Assembly: GCA_964575895.1 (NCBI GenBank)
Contig: CAZNTE010000010.1
Span: forward strand, 1 to 64,000
Direction of reading: 5' to 3'
DNA: 64,000 nucleotides
DNA from: Gudongella sp964575895
GTDB lineage: Bacteria > Bacillota > Clostridia > Tissierellales > Tissierellaceae
The notes beneath the pieces were generated by a model. It searched no databases. It saw nothing but the letters and a program-made list of their open reading frames with translations, and had not been told where the DNA came from. Made by a program: the position numbers and the translations under genes. Each line of letters starts with the position of its first letter. Position 1 is the first letter of the stretch. Positions 51,079 to 59,154 of the stretch are shown piece after piece.

Positions 51079-52365
51079 ATGCGTCTAGAATTAGGGCATG
51101 TACTAATTAAAGATGTTACATTCGGCGATACTACAAAACTACAAAATGGAGTTCTTACAATAAATAAATCTGAGTTATTAGACTTAATAAAGGAAGATGA
51201 ACACCTAGCTACTGTGGATATTGATATCGCCAAACCAGGTGAAAGTGTAAGAATTACACCTGTAAAAGACGTAGTTGAACCAAGGGTTAAGGTAGAAGGT
51301 CCTGGAGGAGTTTTCCCAGGGGTACTATCAAAAGTTGATGTTGTAGGTTCAGGAAAAACCAATGTATTAAAAGGTTGTGCAATTATGACAACTGGTAAAA
51401 TCGTTGGATTCCAAGAAGGAATAGTTGATATGACTGGACCAGGAGCAGAATATACTCCTTTTTCAAAGACTATCAATATAGTTTTAAATTGTGAACCTGT
51501 TGCAGGATTAAAGCAACACGATCATGAAAGAGCAGTTAGATTTGCAGGATTTAAGGCAGCAGCATATTTAGCTGAAACTGCAAAGTCATTAACTCCTGAT
51601 CATGTAGAGGTTTACGAAGTAGATACATTTGTTGAAGGAATCAAGAAACATCCATTACTTCCAAGAATTGGATATGTACAGATGCTTCAAACTCAAGGTC
51701 TCCTTCATGACACTTATGTATATGGAGTAGATGCTAAACAAATAGTTCCAACTATCATGTATCCAACTGAGATGATGGATGGGGCAATTGTTTCTGGAAA
51801 CTGTGTATCTGCATGTGATAAGAATACAACTTATCATCACTTAAACAATCCAGTTATCCACGACATGTTAAAGGCTCATGGCAAGGAGTTTAACTTTGTT
51901 GGAGTAATCATTACCAATGAAAACGTGTATCTAGCAGACAAGGAAAGATCTTCAAATTGGACTGCGAAATTAGCTGAATATCTAAATCTTGATGGAGTTA
52001 TTATTTCTCAAGAGGGATTTGGAAATCCAGATACAGACCTTATTATGAACTGTAAGAAAATCGAAGCTAAAGGCATTAAAACTGTTATTATTACGGACGA
52101 ATATGCAGGAAGAGATGGTGCGAGCCAGTCCCTAGCTGATGCTGATAAATCAGCTGATGCAGTAGTAACAGGTGGAAATGCAAACGAAGTAATAGTATTA
52201 CCTCCAATGGATAAGGTAATTGGAACTCTAGCATATACTGATATTATAGCTGGAGGATTTGATGGATCACTTGCGGCAGATGGAACAATCACTGTTGAGA
52301 TTCAAGCAATTACTGGAGCTACAAATGAAATTGGATTTAATAAAATGTCAGCTAGAACTTACTAA
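51079..52365 (+). CDS. grdE: Glycine reductase component B proprotein (alpha/beta subunits)
   Basis: Encodes 428 residues from ATG 51079, with GGAGGTGA upstream; a GTG 9 bases earlier lies inside it. GrdE is made as one chain and cleaves itself at an internal Cys to give two subunits, the larger bearing a carbonyl (pyruvoyl-type) group that forms a Schiff base with glycine. The likely site is Cys242 in VSGNCVSACDKNTT, the expected position. It works with GrdB as substrate-specific protein B. The C-terminus ITGATNEIGFNKMSARTY is typical. It precedes the two grdA copies. Confidence 0.95.
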   Translation: MRLELGHVLIKDVTFGDTTKLQNGVLTINKSELLDLIKEDEHLATVDIDIAKPGESVRITPVKDVVEPRVKVEGPGGVFPGVLSKVDVVGSGKTNVLKGCAIMTTGKIVGFQEGIVDMTGPGAEYTPFSKTINIVLNCEPVAGLKQHDHERAVRFAGFKAAAYLAETAKSLTPDHVEVYEVDTFVEGIKKHPLLPRIGYVQMLQTQGLLHDTYVYGVDAKQIVPTIMYPTEMMDGAIVSGNCVSACDKNTTYHHLNNPVIHDMLKAHGKEFNFVGVIITNENVYLADKERSSNWTAKLAEYLNLDGVIISQEGFGNPDTDLIMNCKKIEAKGIKTVIITDEYAGRDGASQSLADADKSADAVVTGGNANEVIVLPPMDKVIGTLAYTDIIAGGFDGSLAADGTITVEIQAITGATNEIGFNKMSARTY

Positions 52366-52377
52366 GATATATAATAA

Positions 52378-53396
52378 TAGATGAATATAGAAAGGAAGTG
52401 GAGAAATGTCAATATTTAACGAGAACAGTAAAGTAATCGTTATAGGAGACAGAGACGGTATTCCAGGGCCAGCCATGGAAGAATGTATAAAAACCACTCC
52501 TGCAGAGGTAGTATTTTCAGCAACTGAATGTTTTGTCTGAACGGCTGCAGGAGCAATGGACTTAGAGAATCAAAAGAGGGTAAAAGACCTAACTGAAAAA
52601 TACGGAGCAGAAAATGTTGTAGTATTAATCGGTGGAGCAGAAGCAGAATCAGCAGGATTAGCAGCTGAGACAGTAACTGCAGGAGACCCTACATTCGCAG
52701 GTCCATTAGCAGGAGTTCCGTTGGGACTTAAAGTATACCATGCAGTAGAGCCAGAATTCAAAGAGTCAGTAGACGCAGATGTTTACGACGATCAAATAGG
52801 TATGATGGAAATGGTGTTGGATGTTGATGCCATAGTTGAAGAAGTAAGTAAAATGAGAAGTGAGTACGGAAAGTACTAATTGAATTGAAATTGTAGAGTA
52901 GATAAATATAGAAAGGAAGTGGAGGAATGTCAATATTTAACGAGAACAGTAAAGTAATCGTTATAGGAGACAGAGACGGTATTCCAGGGCCAGCCATGGA
53001 AGAATGTATAAAAACCACTCCTGCAGAGGTAGTATTTTCAGCAACTGAATGTTTTGTCTGAACGGCTGCAGGAGCAATGGACTTAGAGAATCAAAAGAGG
53101 GTAAAAGACCTAACTGAAAAATACGGAGCAGAAAATGTTGTAGTATTAATCGGTGGAGCAGAAGCAGAATCAGCAGGATTAGCAGCTGAGACAGTAACTG
53201 CAGGAGACCCTACATTCGCAGGTCCATTAGCAGGAGTTCCGTTGGGACTTAAAGTATACCATGCAGTAGAGCCAGAATTCAAAGAGTCAGTAGACGCAGA
53301 TGTTTACGACGATCAAATAGGTATGATGGAAATGGTGTTGGATGTTGATGCCATAGTTGAAGAAGTAAGTAAAATGAGAAGTGAGTACGGAAAATA
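52378..53396 (+). repeat. Tandem duplication containing grdA (two near-identical ~500-base units)
   Basis: Two direct repeats offset by 521 bases begin at TAGAT(G/A)AATATAGAAAGG, upstream of each ribosome site, and end just before each stop codon region. By eye the two 474-base coding parts differ only in one Lys codon (AAG versus AAA) three codons before the stop. The short leaders differ at two positions. After the stops the sequences diverge completely. Confidence 0.92.
52406..52879 (+). CDS. grdA: Glycine reductase selenoprotein A, copy 1 (UGA read as Sec)
   Basis: Encodes 157 residues with an in-frame TGA at 52538-52540 read as selenocysteine 45 in the family motif CFVUTAAGAMDLE. Selenoprotein A is the small carrier that receives the carboxymethyl group from protein B as a Se-carboxymethyl-selenocysteine and passes it to protein C. 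The frame before TGA (IVIGDRDGIPGPAMEEC) and after it matches the family without a break, so this is recoding and not a nonsense mutation. GGAAGTGGAG precedes the ATG. Sec insertion needs SelA/B/C/D, encoded elsewhere. Copy 2 follows 47 bases later. Confidence 0.97.
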
Positions 53397-53400
53397 CTAA
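52927..53400 (+). CDS. grdA: Glycine reductase selenoprotein A, copy 2 (UGA read as Sec)
   Basis: Encodes the same 157-residue protein as copy 1, with the Sec TGA at 53059-53061. By eye there is a single silent difference in the coding sequence. The ribosome site is slightly better here (GGAGG in place of GGAGA). It lies between copy 1 and grdB. The near-identity of both protein and DNA points to a recent duplication or ongoing gene conversion, and would double the dose of the carrier protein relative to the B and C components. Confidence 0.97.
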
Positions 53401-53433
53401 TACTCCCAATAATATAGGAGAGGAGGGAACCAA

Positions 53434-54744
53434 ATGGAGAAAATTAGAATAGTACACTACCTAAACCAGTTCTTTGCGGGAATAGGTGGAGAAGATAAAG
53501 CTGATATTAAGCCTGAAGTACGTGAAGGCGCAGTTGGCCCAGGAATGGCTCTATTAGCAGGTTTTGGTGGAGAAGCTGAAATAGTAGCGACTGTAATTTG
53601 TGGTGATAGCTACTTTGGCGAAAATACTGATGAGGCTAAAGCAGAAGTTCTTGAATTAATTAAACAATATAATCCTGATTTATTCATCGCAGGTCCTGCC
53701 TTTAATGCAGGAAGATATGGTTTCGCATGTGGTACTATGACTGAGGCAGTTCAAAACGAACTTAATATACCTGCACTAACTGGAATGTATATAGAAAACC
53801 CAGGAGCAGATATGTTTAAAAAGTCAGTTTATATAATTTCTACAAAAGATAGTGCAGCAGGTATGAAGGATGCTGTTAGTAGTATGGTGCCATTAGCTAG
53901 AAAATTAGTTAATGGAAGTATAATTGGTTCACCAATTGAAGAGAGATATCTTGAAAGAGGATTGAGGAAGAATTACTTCACAGAAAAAAGAGGTTCAGAA
54001 AGAGCAGTTGATATGCTTCTTAAGAAACTTAAAGGGCAAGATTTCGTAACTGAATATCCAATGCCAAACTTTGATAGGGTAGATCCAAATCCAGCTGTAA
54101 GAGATTTATCTAAGGCTAAAATCGCCTTAGTTACTTCAGGAGGAACTGTTCCAAAAGGAAATCCTGATCATATAGAATCATCATCAGCATCAAAATATGG
54201 AAAGTATGACATTGATGGAGTTATGGACTTAACTTCAGAGACATATGAAACAGCACATGGTGGATACGACCCAGTTTATGCTAACCAAGATTCAGACAGA
54301 GTATTGCCAGTGGATGTTTTAAGAGACTTGGAAAAAGAAGGTAAAATTGGTTCATTACACAGATACTTCTACTCAACAGTAGGTAATGGAACAGCTGTTG
54401 CAAGCTCAAAGAAATTTGCTGCTGAGTTTAGCAAGGAGCTTATAGCTGATGGCGTAGATGCTGTTATTTTAACTTCAACCTGAGGCACCTGTACACGTTG
54501 CGGTGCAACGATGGTAAAAGAAATTGAAAGAGCAGGAATTCCTGTAGTTCATATTTGTACTGTAGTACCAATATCATTGACAGTTGGTGCAAATAGAATT
54601 GTTCCAGCAATAGCAATTCCTCATCCCCTTGGAAATCCAGCTTTGGATCCAGCAGAGGAAAAATCATTAAGAAGAAAGATTGTAGAAAAAGCTCTTAATG
54701 CATTAACAGTTGAAGTTAGTGAACAAACAGTATTTGATAAATAG
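53434..54744 (+). CDS. grdB: Glycine reductase component B gamma subunit, selenoprotein (UGA read as Sec)
   Basis: Encodes 436 residues with in-frame TGA 54481-54483 read as Sec350 in LTSTUGTCTRCGATMVKEIE. Protein B activates glycine: GrdE holds it as a Schiff base and the GrdB selenol takes the carboxymethyl group before transfer to GrdA. The N-terminus KIRIVHYLNQFFAGIGGE and the C-terminus AIPHPLGNPALDPAEEK are intact on either side of the TGA. A small CGTTGC-GGT-GCAACG hairpin 13 bases after the TGA is a candidate SECIS element. AGGAGGGAA precedes the ATG. Confidence 0.97.
54496..54510 (+). promoter_or_regulatory. Candidate SECIS hairpin in grdB
   Basis: The 6-bp stem CGTTGC / GCAACG closes a GGT loop and begins 13 bases past the Sec codon. 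Bacterial SECIS elements lie in the coding region right after UGA, with a G-U in the apical loop. The position and loop fit; binding to SelB is inferred. Confidence 0.6.
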
Positions 54745-54755
54745 TAATTGACATT

Positions 54756-54786
54756 GAATGGGTGATACTTTTAGAATCACCCATTC
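54756..54786 (+). terminator. Intercistronic hairpin between grdB and grdC
   Basis: The 11-bp perfect stem GAATGGGTGAT / ATCACCCATTC with a 9-base loop lies 12 bases past the grdB stop. No T-run follows. It may act as a partial terminator or mRNA-stability element that separates the protein A/B genes from the protein C genes. Confidence 0.65.
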
Positions 54787-54817
54787 CTATAATATATAAT
54801 TTATGGAGGTGACTCAA

Positions 54818-56356
54818 TTGAGTTATTCAGTAGTAAAAGGTACAAGCTATGTATTAGTGCAAGCACCGGATATGGTACTTCATAATGGTACTACCCAAAC
54901 AACGGAAAAGTATCTTAATCCAAACTCAGAGTATCTTAAGAATTTACCAAATAGCTTAAGAAGCTTTGAAAAAGCTGTTGATTATTTGCCAAACCAAGTG
55001 TATATAGGAAATTATAGTCCAGAGTCATTGAGAGAAAACCCACAACCTTGGGTTGATCTAGGTTTAAATAACCCAAATAGAGAAGGTAAATTTGGTGAAA
55101 TTATGCCTCAAGATGAATTTATTGGATTAGTAAAAATAGTAGATGCATTTGATTTAGTTAAATTGACTAAAGATTTCACGGCGAAAGTTAAAAAAGAATT
55201 AACAAACCATCCATTAGTTAGTGAAGAGCTAGTTGCTAAACTTAAAGATGGGGACGATATAAATGACATTGAGAAATTCATCAATGAGCAAGGCGCTGAA
55301 CCAATATATTCAAATAATTCAGTAGTTGGGTGTGTTAAGAGAGCACATGATGTTGATGTTAACTTGAATGCACATGTAATTTTTGAAAATTTAGTTTCCA
55401 AGGCATCTGGAGTATTAGCTGCACTTCATTTACTAGATAAAGTAGATATAAATCCAGAGGCGATTGAGTATGTTCTTGAGTGCTCTGAAGAAGCATGTGG
55501 AGATATGAACCAAAGAGGTGGCGGTAATTTCGCAAAAGCAATTGCTGAAGTTGCTGGATTGAAAAATGCTTCAGGATCAGATGTAAGAGGTTTCTGCGCA
55601 GCTCCAACACATGCAATGATTTCAGCAGCATCTATGGTAAAGGCTGGAACATTTAAGAATGTACTAATAGTATCAGGTGGATCCACTGCAAAGCTAGGTA
55701 TGAATGGTAAGGACCATGTAAAAAAAGGTCTTCCAATACTTGAGGATGTAATAGGAGGATTTGCAGTACTTGTTAGCGAGAATGATGGATCAAGCCCAAT
55801 ATTAAGAACTGATCTTGTGGGTAGACATACTGTTGGTACTGGATCATCACCACAAGCTGTTATTACTTCATTGGTTACTGAACCCCTTGATAGAGGAAAC
55901 TTAAAAATAACTGATATTGATAAATATTCAGTGGAAATGCAAAATCCAGATGTAACAAAACCAGCAGGAGCTGGAGATGTTCCAAATGCAAACTACAAGA
56001 TGATAGCTGCTCTTGGAGTAAAGCGTGGGGAATTGGAAAGAACGGCTATTAATGACTTTATAGTAAAACATGGAATGGAAGGATGGGCTCCAACTCAAGG
56101 ACATATACCTTCAGGAGTTCCTTATGTGGGATTTGCCAAAGAAGATATAGAAGCAGGAAGAGTAAATAGAGTAATGATAGTTGGTAAAGGAAGTTTATTC
56201 CTAGGAAGAATGACCAACCTATTCGATGGTGTTTCAATAGTTATGGAAAAGAATCCTGGAGTGATGGAGGAAAGCAAGGGAATCTCAGAAAATGAGGTTA
56301 GAAGTCTAGTAGCTGAGGCTATGAGGGATTTTGCTTCACATCTACTTCAAGGCTAG
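54818..56356 (+). CDS. grdC: Glycine reductase component C beta subunit
   Basis: Encodes 512 residues from TTG 54818, with GGAGGTGA upstream; the ATG 15 bases earlier overlaps that ribosome site. The family start SYSVVKGTSYVLVQAPDMVLHNG follows directly. GrdC is related to FabH/thiolase-fold condensing enzymes (HDVDVNLNAHVIFENLVSKASGV.., RGFCAAPTHAMISAASMVKAG). With GrdD it releases the acetyl group from selenoprotein A as acetyl phosphate, which is used for ATP synthesis. It precedes grdD by 10 bases. Confidence 0.95.
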   Translation: MSYSVVKGTSYVLVQAPDMVLHNGTTQTTEKYLNPNSEYLKNLPNSLRSFEKAVDYLPNQVYIGNYSPESLRENPQPWVDLGLNNPNREGKFGEIMPQDEFIGLVKIVDAFDLVKLTKDFTAKVKKELTNHPLVSEELVAKLKDGDDINDIEKFINEQGAEPIYSNNSVVGCVKRAHDVDVNLNAHVIFENLVSKASGVLAALHLLDKVDINPEAIEYVLECSEEACGDMNQRGGGNFAKAIAEVAGLKNASGSDVRGFCAAPTHAMISAASMVKAGTFKNVLIVSGGSTAKLGMNGKDHVKKGLPILEDVIGGFAVLVSENDGSSPILRTDLVGRHTVGTGSSPQAVITSLVTEPLDRGNLKITDIDKYSVEMQNPDVTKPAGAGDVPNANYKMIAALGVKRGELERTAINDFIVKHGMEGWAPTQGHIPSGVPYVGFAKEDIEAGRVNRVMIVGKGSLFLGRMTNLFDGVSIVMEKNPGVMEESKGISENEVRSLVAEAMRDFASHLLQG

Positions 56357-56366
56357 AGGTGATAAT

Positions 56367-57548
56367 ATGTCTGAAAACAATGTAAAATCAATGATTGGCA
56401 AGGTTTTTAATGATATTGCTAATGCAATGGAAACAGGGCAATTTGGGCAAAAGGTTAGAGTTGGTATAACAACCTTTGGGAGTGAATTAGGTGTAGAAAA
56501 TATGGTCTTGGGAGCGGAAATGGCTCAAAAGAGAGATAACTCAATGGAAGTTGTCTTAATTGGACCAAAGGTAGATTCAACCTTAACACAAGTTGTTGTT
56601 GAAACAGAAGAAGAAGGCTACAAGGTAATGGAAAAAATGTTGGATAGCAAAGAAATTGGAGCATGTGTAACCCTTCATTATAGTTTTCCAATAGGTGTTT
56701 CAACAGTAGGTAAGGTTATAACTCCTGGAAAAGGAAAAGAAATGTTTATTGCAACTACTACAGGAACATCTTCTTCTCACAGAGTTGAAGCTATGGTTAA
56801 AAATGGAATCTATGGGATTATAACAGCAAAAGCTATGGGCTTGAAGAATCCAACATTAGGTATTCTAAATGTAGATGGTGCTAGACAGGTAGAAAGAGCA
56901 TTTAAGGATCTAATTTCAAAGGGATACAATCTAAAATTTACGGAATCAACAAGAGCTGATGGCGGTTCTGTAATGAGAGGAAACGATCTATTGGCAGGAA
57001 CACCAGATGTTATGGTAACAGACACCTTAACTGGTAATATTATGATGAAGGTATTCTCATCATACACTACAGGTGGCAGCTATGAGTCACAGGGCTATGG
57101 ATATGGTCCTGGAATTGGAGAGGGCTATGATAGACTAGTATTGATATTATCCAGGGCATCAGGTTCTCCAGTTGTTGCCAATGCTTTGAGTTATGCTGCG
57201 GATTTAGTTAAGGGTGAAGCTTTAACAGTGGCTAAGACTGAATTTGAAAAGGCTAACAAAGCTGGTTTAAAAGAAATTTTAGCTGGATTAACTAAGGAAG
57301 TGAAAAAAGAAGCAAGTCAAGAAGAGATAAAAGCTCCAGAGAAAGAGCCAGTAACTGGTACAATTGATGGAATAGATATTATGGAACTTGATGATGCAGT
57401 CGCAGTTCTGTGGAAAAATGGAATTTATGCAGAGTCAGGAATGGGATGTACTGGACCAATAGTTATGGTTCATGAGTCAAAGGTTTCTAATGCTCTTGGC
57501 ATACTAGCAAAAGCTGGTTATGAAGTAGGTCAAGCAGAGGATTGCTAG
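56367..57548 (+). CDS. grdD: Glycine reductase component C alpha subunit
   Basis: Encodes 393 residues from ATG 56367, with GAGGTGAT upstream; earlier in-frame starts lie inside grdC and have no ribosome site. GrdD is PlsX-related (phosphate acyltransferase fold) and forms acetyl phosphate from the thioester on protein C. Visible features are the glycine-rich RADGGSVMRGNDLLAGTPDVMVTD near 200-225 and the C-terminal GIYAESGMGCTGPIVMVHESK, whose Cys belongs to the conserved reactive-thiol region. It is the last gene of the operon and is followed by a strong terminator. Confidence 0.95.
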   Translation: MSENNVKSMIGKVFNDIANAMETGQFGQKVRVGITTFGSELGVENMVLGAEMAQKRDNSMEVVLIGPKVDSTLTQVVVETEEEGYKVMEKMLDSKEIGACVTLHYSFPIGVSTVGKVITPGKGKEMFIATTTGTSSSHRVEAMVKNGIYGIITAKAMGLKNPTLGILNVDGARQVERAFKDLISKGYNLKFTESTRADGGSVMRGNDLLAGTPDVMVTDTLTGNIMMKVFSSYTTGGSYESQGYGYGPGIGEGYDRLVLILSRASGSPVVANALSYAADLVKGEALTVAKTEFEKANKAGLKEILAGLTKEVKKEASQEEIKAPEKEPVTGTIDGIDIMELDDAVAVLWKNGIYAESGMGCTGPIVMVHESKVSNALGILAKAGYEVGQAEDC

Positions 57549-57560
57549 TAATCAATAACT

Positions 57561-57594
57561 AAGCACTAAGATATTTTTTCTTAGTGCTTTTTTT
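57561..57594 (+). terminator. Terminator of the glycine reductase operon
   Basis: The 11-bp stem AAGCACTAAGA / TCTTAGTGCTT with a 7-base loop is followed by five T. Confidence 0.92.
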
Positions 57595-57601
57595 CGCCTA
57601 A

Positions 57602-57630
57602 TTGTACATTAAGACTTAATTTGATATAAT
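57602..57630 (+). promoter_or_regulatory. Probable promoter of rpoN
   Basis: TTGTAC and TATAAT are 17 bases apart, ending 28 bases before the rpoN start codon. Confidence 0.7.
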
Positions 57631-57658
57631 TAGAAATGTGGCGAGGGGGGTTAGAAAT

Positions 57659-59029
57659 ATGAAGCTAAACTATGATTTAAATCTTGAACAAAGCCAAAAG
57701 TTGATAATGACACCTGAGTTGAGGCAGGCAATTCAATTACTTCAATATACTAGCCTTGAGTTAAATGAGTACTTATCTAAGGAATTGGAAGAGAATCCTC
57801 TTTTGGAGATGGAAAGACCAATTGAGGAATTGCAAAATATTGAAAGTCTAAGCGAAGAGAAAGATATAGACTGGAAAGAATTTATCGAAAAATATGATGA
57901 TATAAGCTATAAGACAGAAGTAGATAGAAATCATAAGGAGTATACCATCGAGTCTTATGTAAGTTATTCTCCATCGTTAAAGGACTTTTTACTAGAACAG
58001 TTGAACATGGTCACAATTGGGAATAGGGAAAAAACAATTGCAGAATACCTTATTCAAAATATCAATAGCAATGGTTATTTAGAAGGTTCTTTAAATGAGA
58101 TAGCTATTATATTGCAGGTATCTTTAGAAGAAGTAGAAATGATGCTAACTGTAATTCAAGGATTTGAACCCCTTGGAGTAGCAGCAAGGGATTTAAAGGA
58201 ATGTCTACTGATTCAAAGTAAGGAAATAAAGGATTCTAAGTTAAATTTAATAATTAAAAATCACCTAGAAGATGTAGCAACTAATAGATTAATAAATATA
58301 TCAAAAACACTTGGCATATCCATAGAAAGAGCGCAGGAATATTGCGATATCATAAAAACTTTTGAACCAAAACCAGGGAGGACATTTAGAGGAGATGGTG
58401 ATGACATAAGGTATATAATTCCAGATGCATCTATTGAAGAAGTAGATGGAGAGTATGTTATATTTATTAATGAAATTACAGGCCCAAGATTAAATATTAA
58501 TGAATTTTACAAGAACCTAATAAAAAGTAGCAAGGATGATAAGACATCAGAGTTTTTGCAAAATAAGTTAAATTCAGCCTTATGGATCATAAAAAGCATA
58601 GAACAAAGAAGACAGACAATGTATAAAGTGATACAGTCCATAGTTGGATTTCAAAAGAACTTTTTTAAGTACGGAGAGAAACAGTTAGTTCCACTAACTC
58701 TCAAGGATGTTGCACAAGATATTGATATGCATGAGTCAACAATTTCCAGGGCAACAAATGGAAAGTATGTTCAAACGCCAAAAGGAGTATTTGAGCTGAA
58801 GTACTTTTTTACAACGGGACTATCCAGTTCCAATGGAGATGTTTCTGCAATTAAGGTAAAGTCAATAATCAAGGGAATGATAGATGAGGAGAATCCAAAA
58901 AAACCATTAAGTGACCAATTAATTTCTGATGCTCTTAAGGCAAGAGGAATGATTGTTTCAAGAAGAACAGTAGCTAAGTATAGGGATGAACTAAATATAG
59001 CCTCCTCTTCCATGAGAAGAAGATATTAA
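57659..59029 (+). CDS. rpoN: RNA polymerase sigma-54 factor
   Basis: Encodes 456 residues from ATG 57659, with AGGGGGG upstream. All sigma-54 regions are present: the activator-interacting N-terminus LNLEQSQKLIMTPELRQAIQLLQYTSLELNEYL, the core-binding region with GVAARDLKECLLIQ near 180 and FEPKPGR near 237, the HTH DVAQDIDMHESTISRATNGKYVQTPKGVFELKYFF near 360-395, and the RpoN box VSRRTVAKYRDELNI near 436-450, which reads the -24 element. It needs AAA+ activator proteins, none of which is encoded in the window. I saw no clear -24/-12 promoter nearby, so its targets are elsewhere. Confidence 0.96.
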   Translation: MKLNYDLNLEQSQKLIMTPELRQAIQLLQYTSLELNEYLSKELEENPLLEMERPIEELQNIESLSEEKDIDWKEFIEKYDDISYKTEVDRNHKEYTIESYVSYSPSLKDFLLEQLNMVTIGNREKTIAEYLIQNINSNGYLEGSLNEIAIILQVSLEEVEMMLTVIQGFEPLGVAARDLKECLLIQSKEIKDSKLNLIIKNHLEDVATNRLINISKTLGISIERAQEYCDIIKTFEPKPGRTFRGDGDDIRYIIPDASIEEVDGEYVIFINEITGPRLNINEFYKNLIKSSKDDKTSEFLQNKLNSALWIIKSIEQRRQTMYKVIQSIVGFQKNFFKYGEKQLVPLTLKDVAQDIDMHESTISRATNGKYVQTPKGVFELKYFFTTGLSSSNGDVSAIKVKSIIKGMIDEENPKKPLSDQLISDALKARGMIVSRRTVAKYRDELNIASSSMRRRY

Positions 59030-59065
59030 CCCATGTAAAGCTTGCAAAAGCAGACTACATGGGTT
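59028..59065 (+). terminator. Hairpin after rpoN, overlapping the cggR promoter
   Basis: The 10-bp stem AACCCATGTA / TACATGGGTT has an 18-base loop and starts at the rpoN stop codon. There is no T-run. The -35 box of the next promoter lies in the loop and its -10 box begins at the right arm. Confidence 0.55.
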
Positions 59066-59070
59066 ATAAT
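59042..59070 (+). promoter_or_regulatory. Promoter of the cggR-gap glycolytic operon
   Basis: TTGCAA at 59042-59047, a 17-base spacer and TATAAT at 59065-59070. Transcription would start just before the CggR operator at 59101. Confidence 0.72.
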
Positions 59071-59100
59071 AATCATGAGGTCTATTTTTTTTATAGTAAG

Positions 59101-59138
59101 CGGGACAAAATGATTATAGAGGGACTAAAAAAGTCCCG
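59101..59138. promoter_or_regulatory. CggR operator
   Basis: CGGGAC at 59101-59106 is followed by the palindrome GGGAC-TAAAAAA-GTCCC at 59121-59137 with a flanking G. In Bacillus subtilis, CggR binds a region built from CGGGAC-type repeats between the promoter and the cggR start, and these motifs occur here in the same place. This supports autoregulation with fructose-1,6-bisphosphate as inducer. Confidence 0.72.
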
Positions 59139-59154
59139 GATTGGAGGAGATGAA

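Noticed and set aside
52538..53061. In-frame TGA codons splitting both grdA copies
   Set aside because: They sit exactly at the known selenocysteine position (CFV-TGA-TAAGAMD) and the frame is conserved on both sides, so they are recoded and the genes are not broken.
54481..54483. TGA splitting grdB into two apparent genes
   Set aside because: It is the Sec350 codon in the TSTUGTCTRCG motif. The downstream part is the normal C-terminus of GrdB.
57549..57658. A sigma-54 (-24/-12) promoter around rpoN or grd
   Set aside because: No GG-n10-GC element with the right flanks was found. The boxes present are sigma-A-like.
59059..59154. An upstream extension of the cggR reading frame by 32 codons
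   Set aside because: The stretch contains the -10 box and the operator and has no ribosome site. The GTG at 59155 follows GGAGG and gives the usual CggR length.
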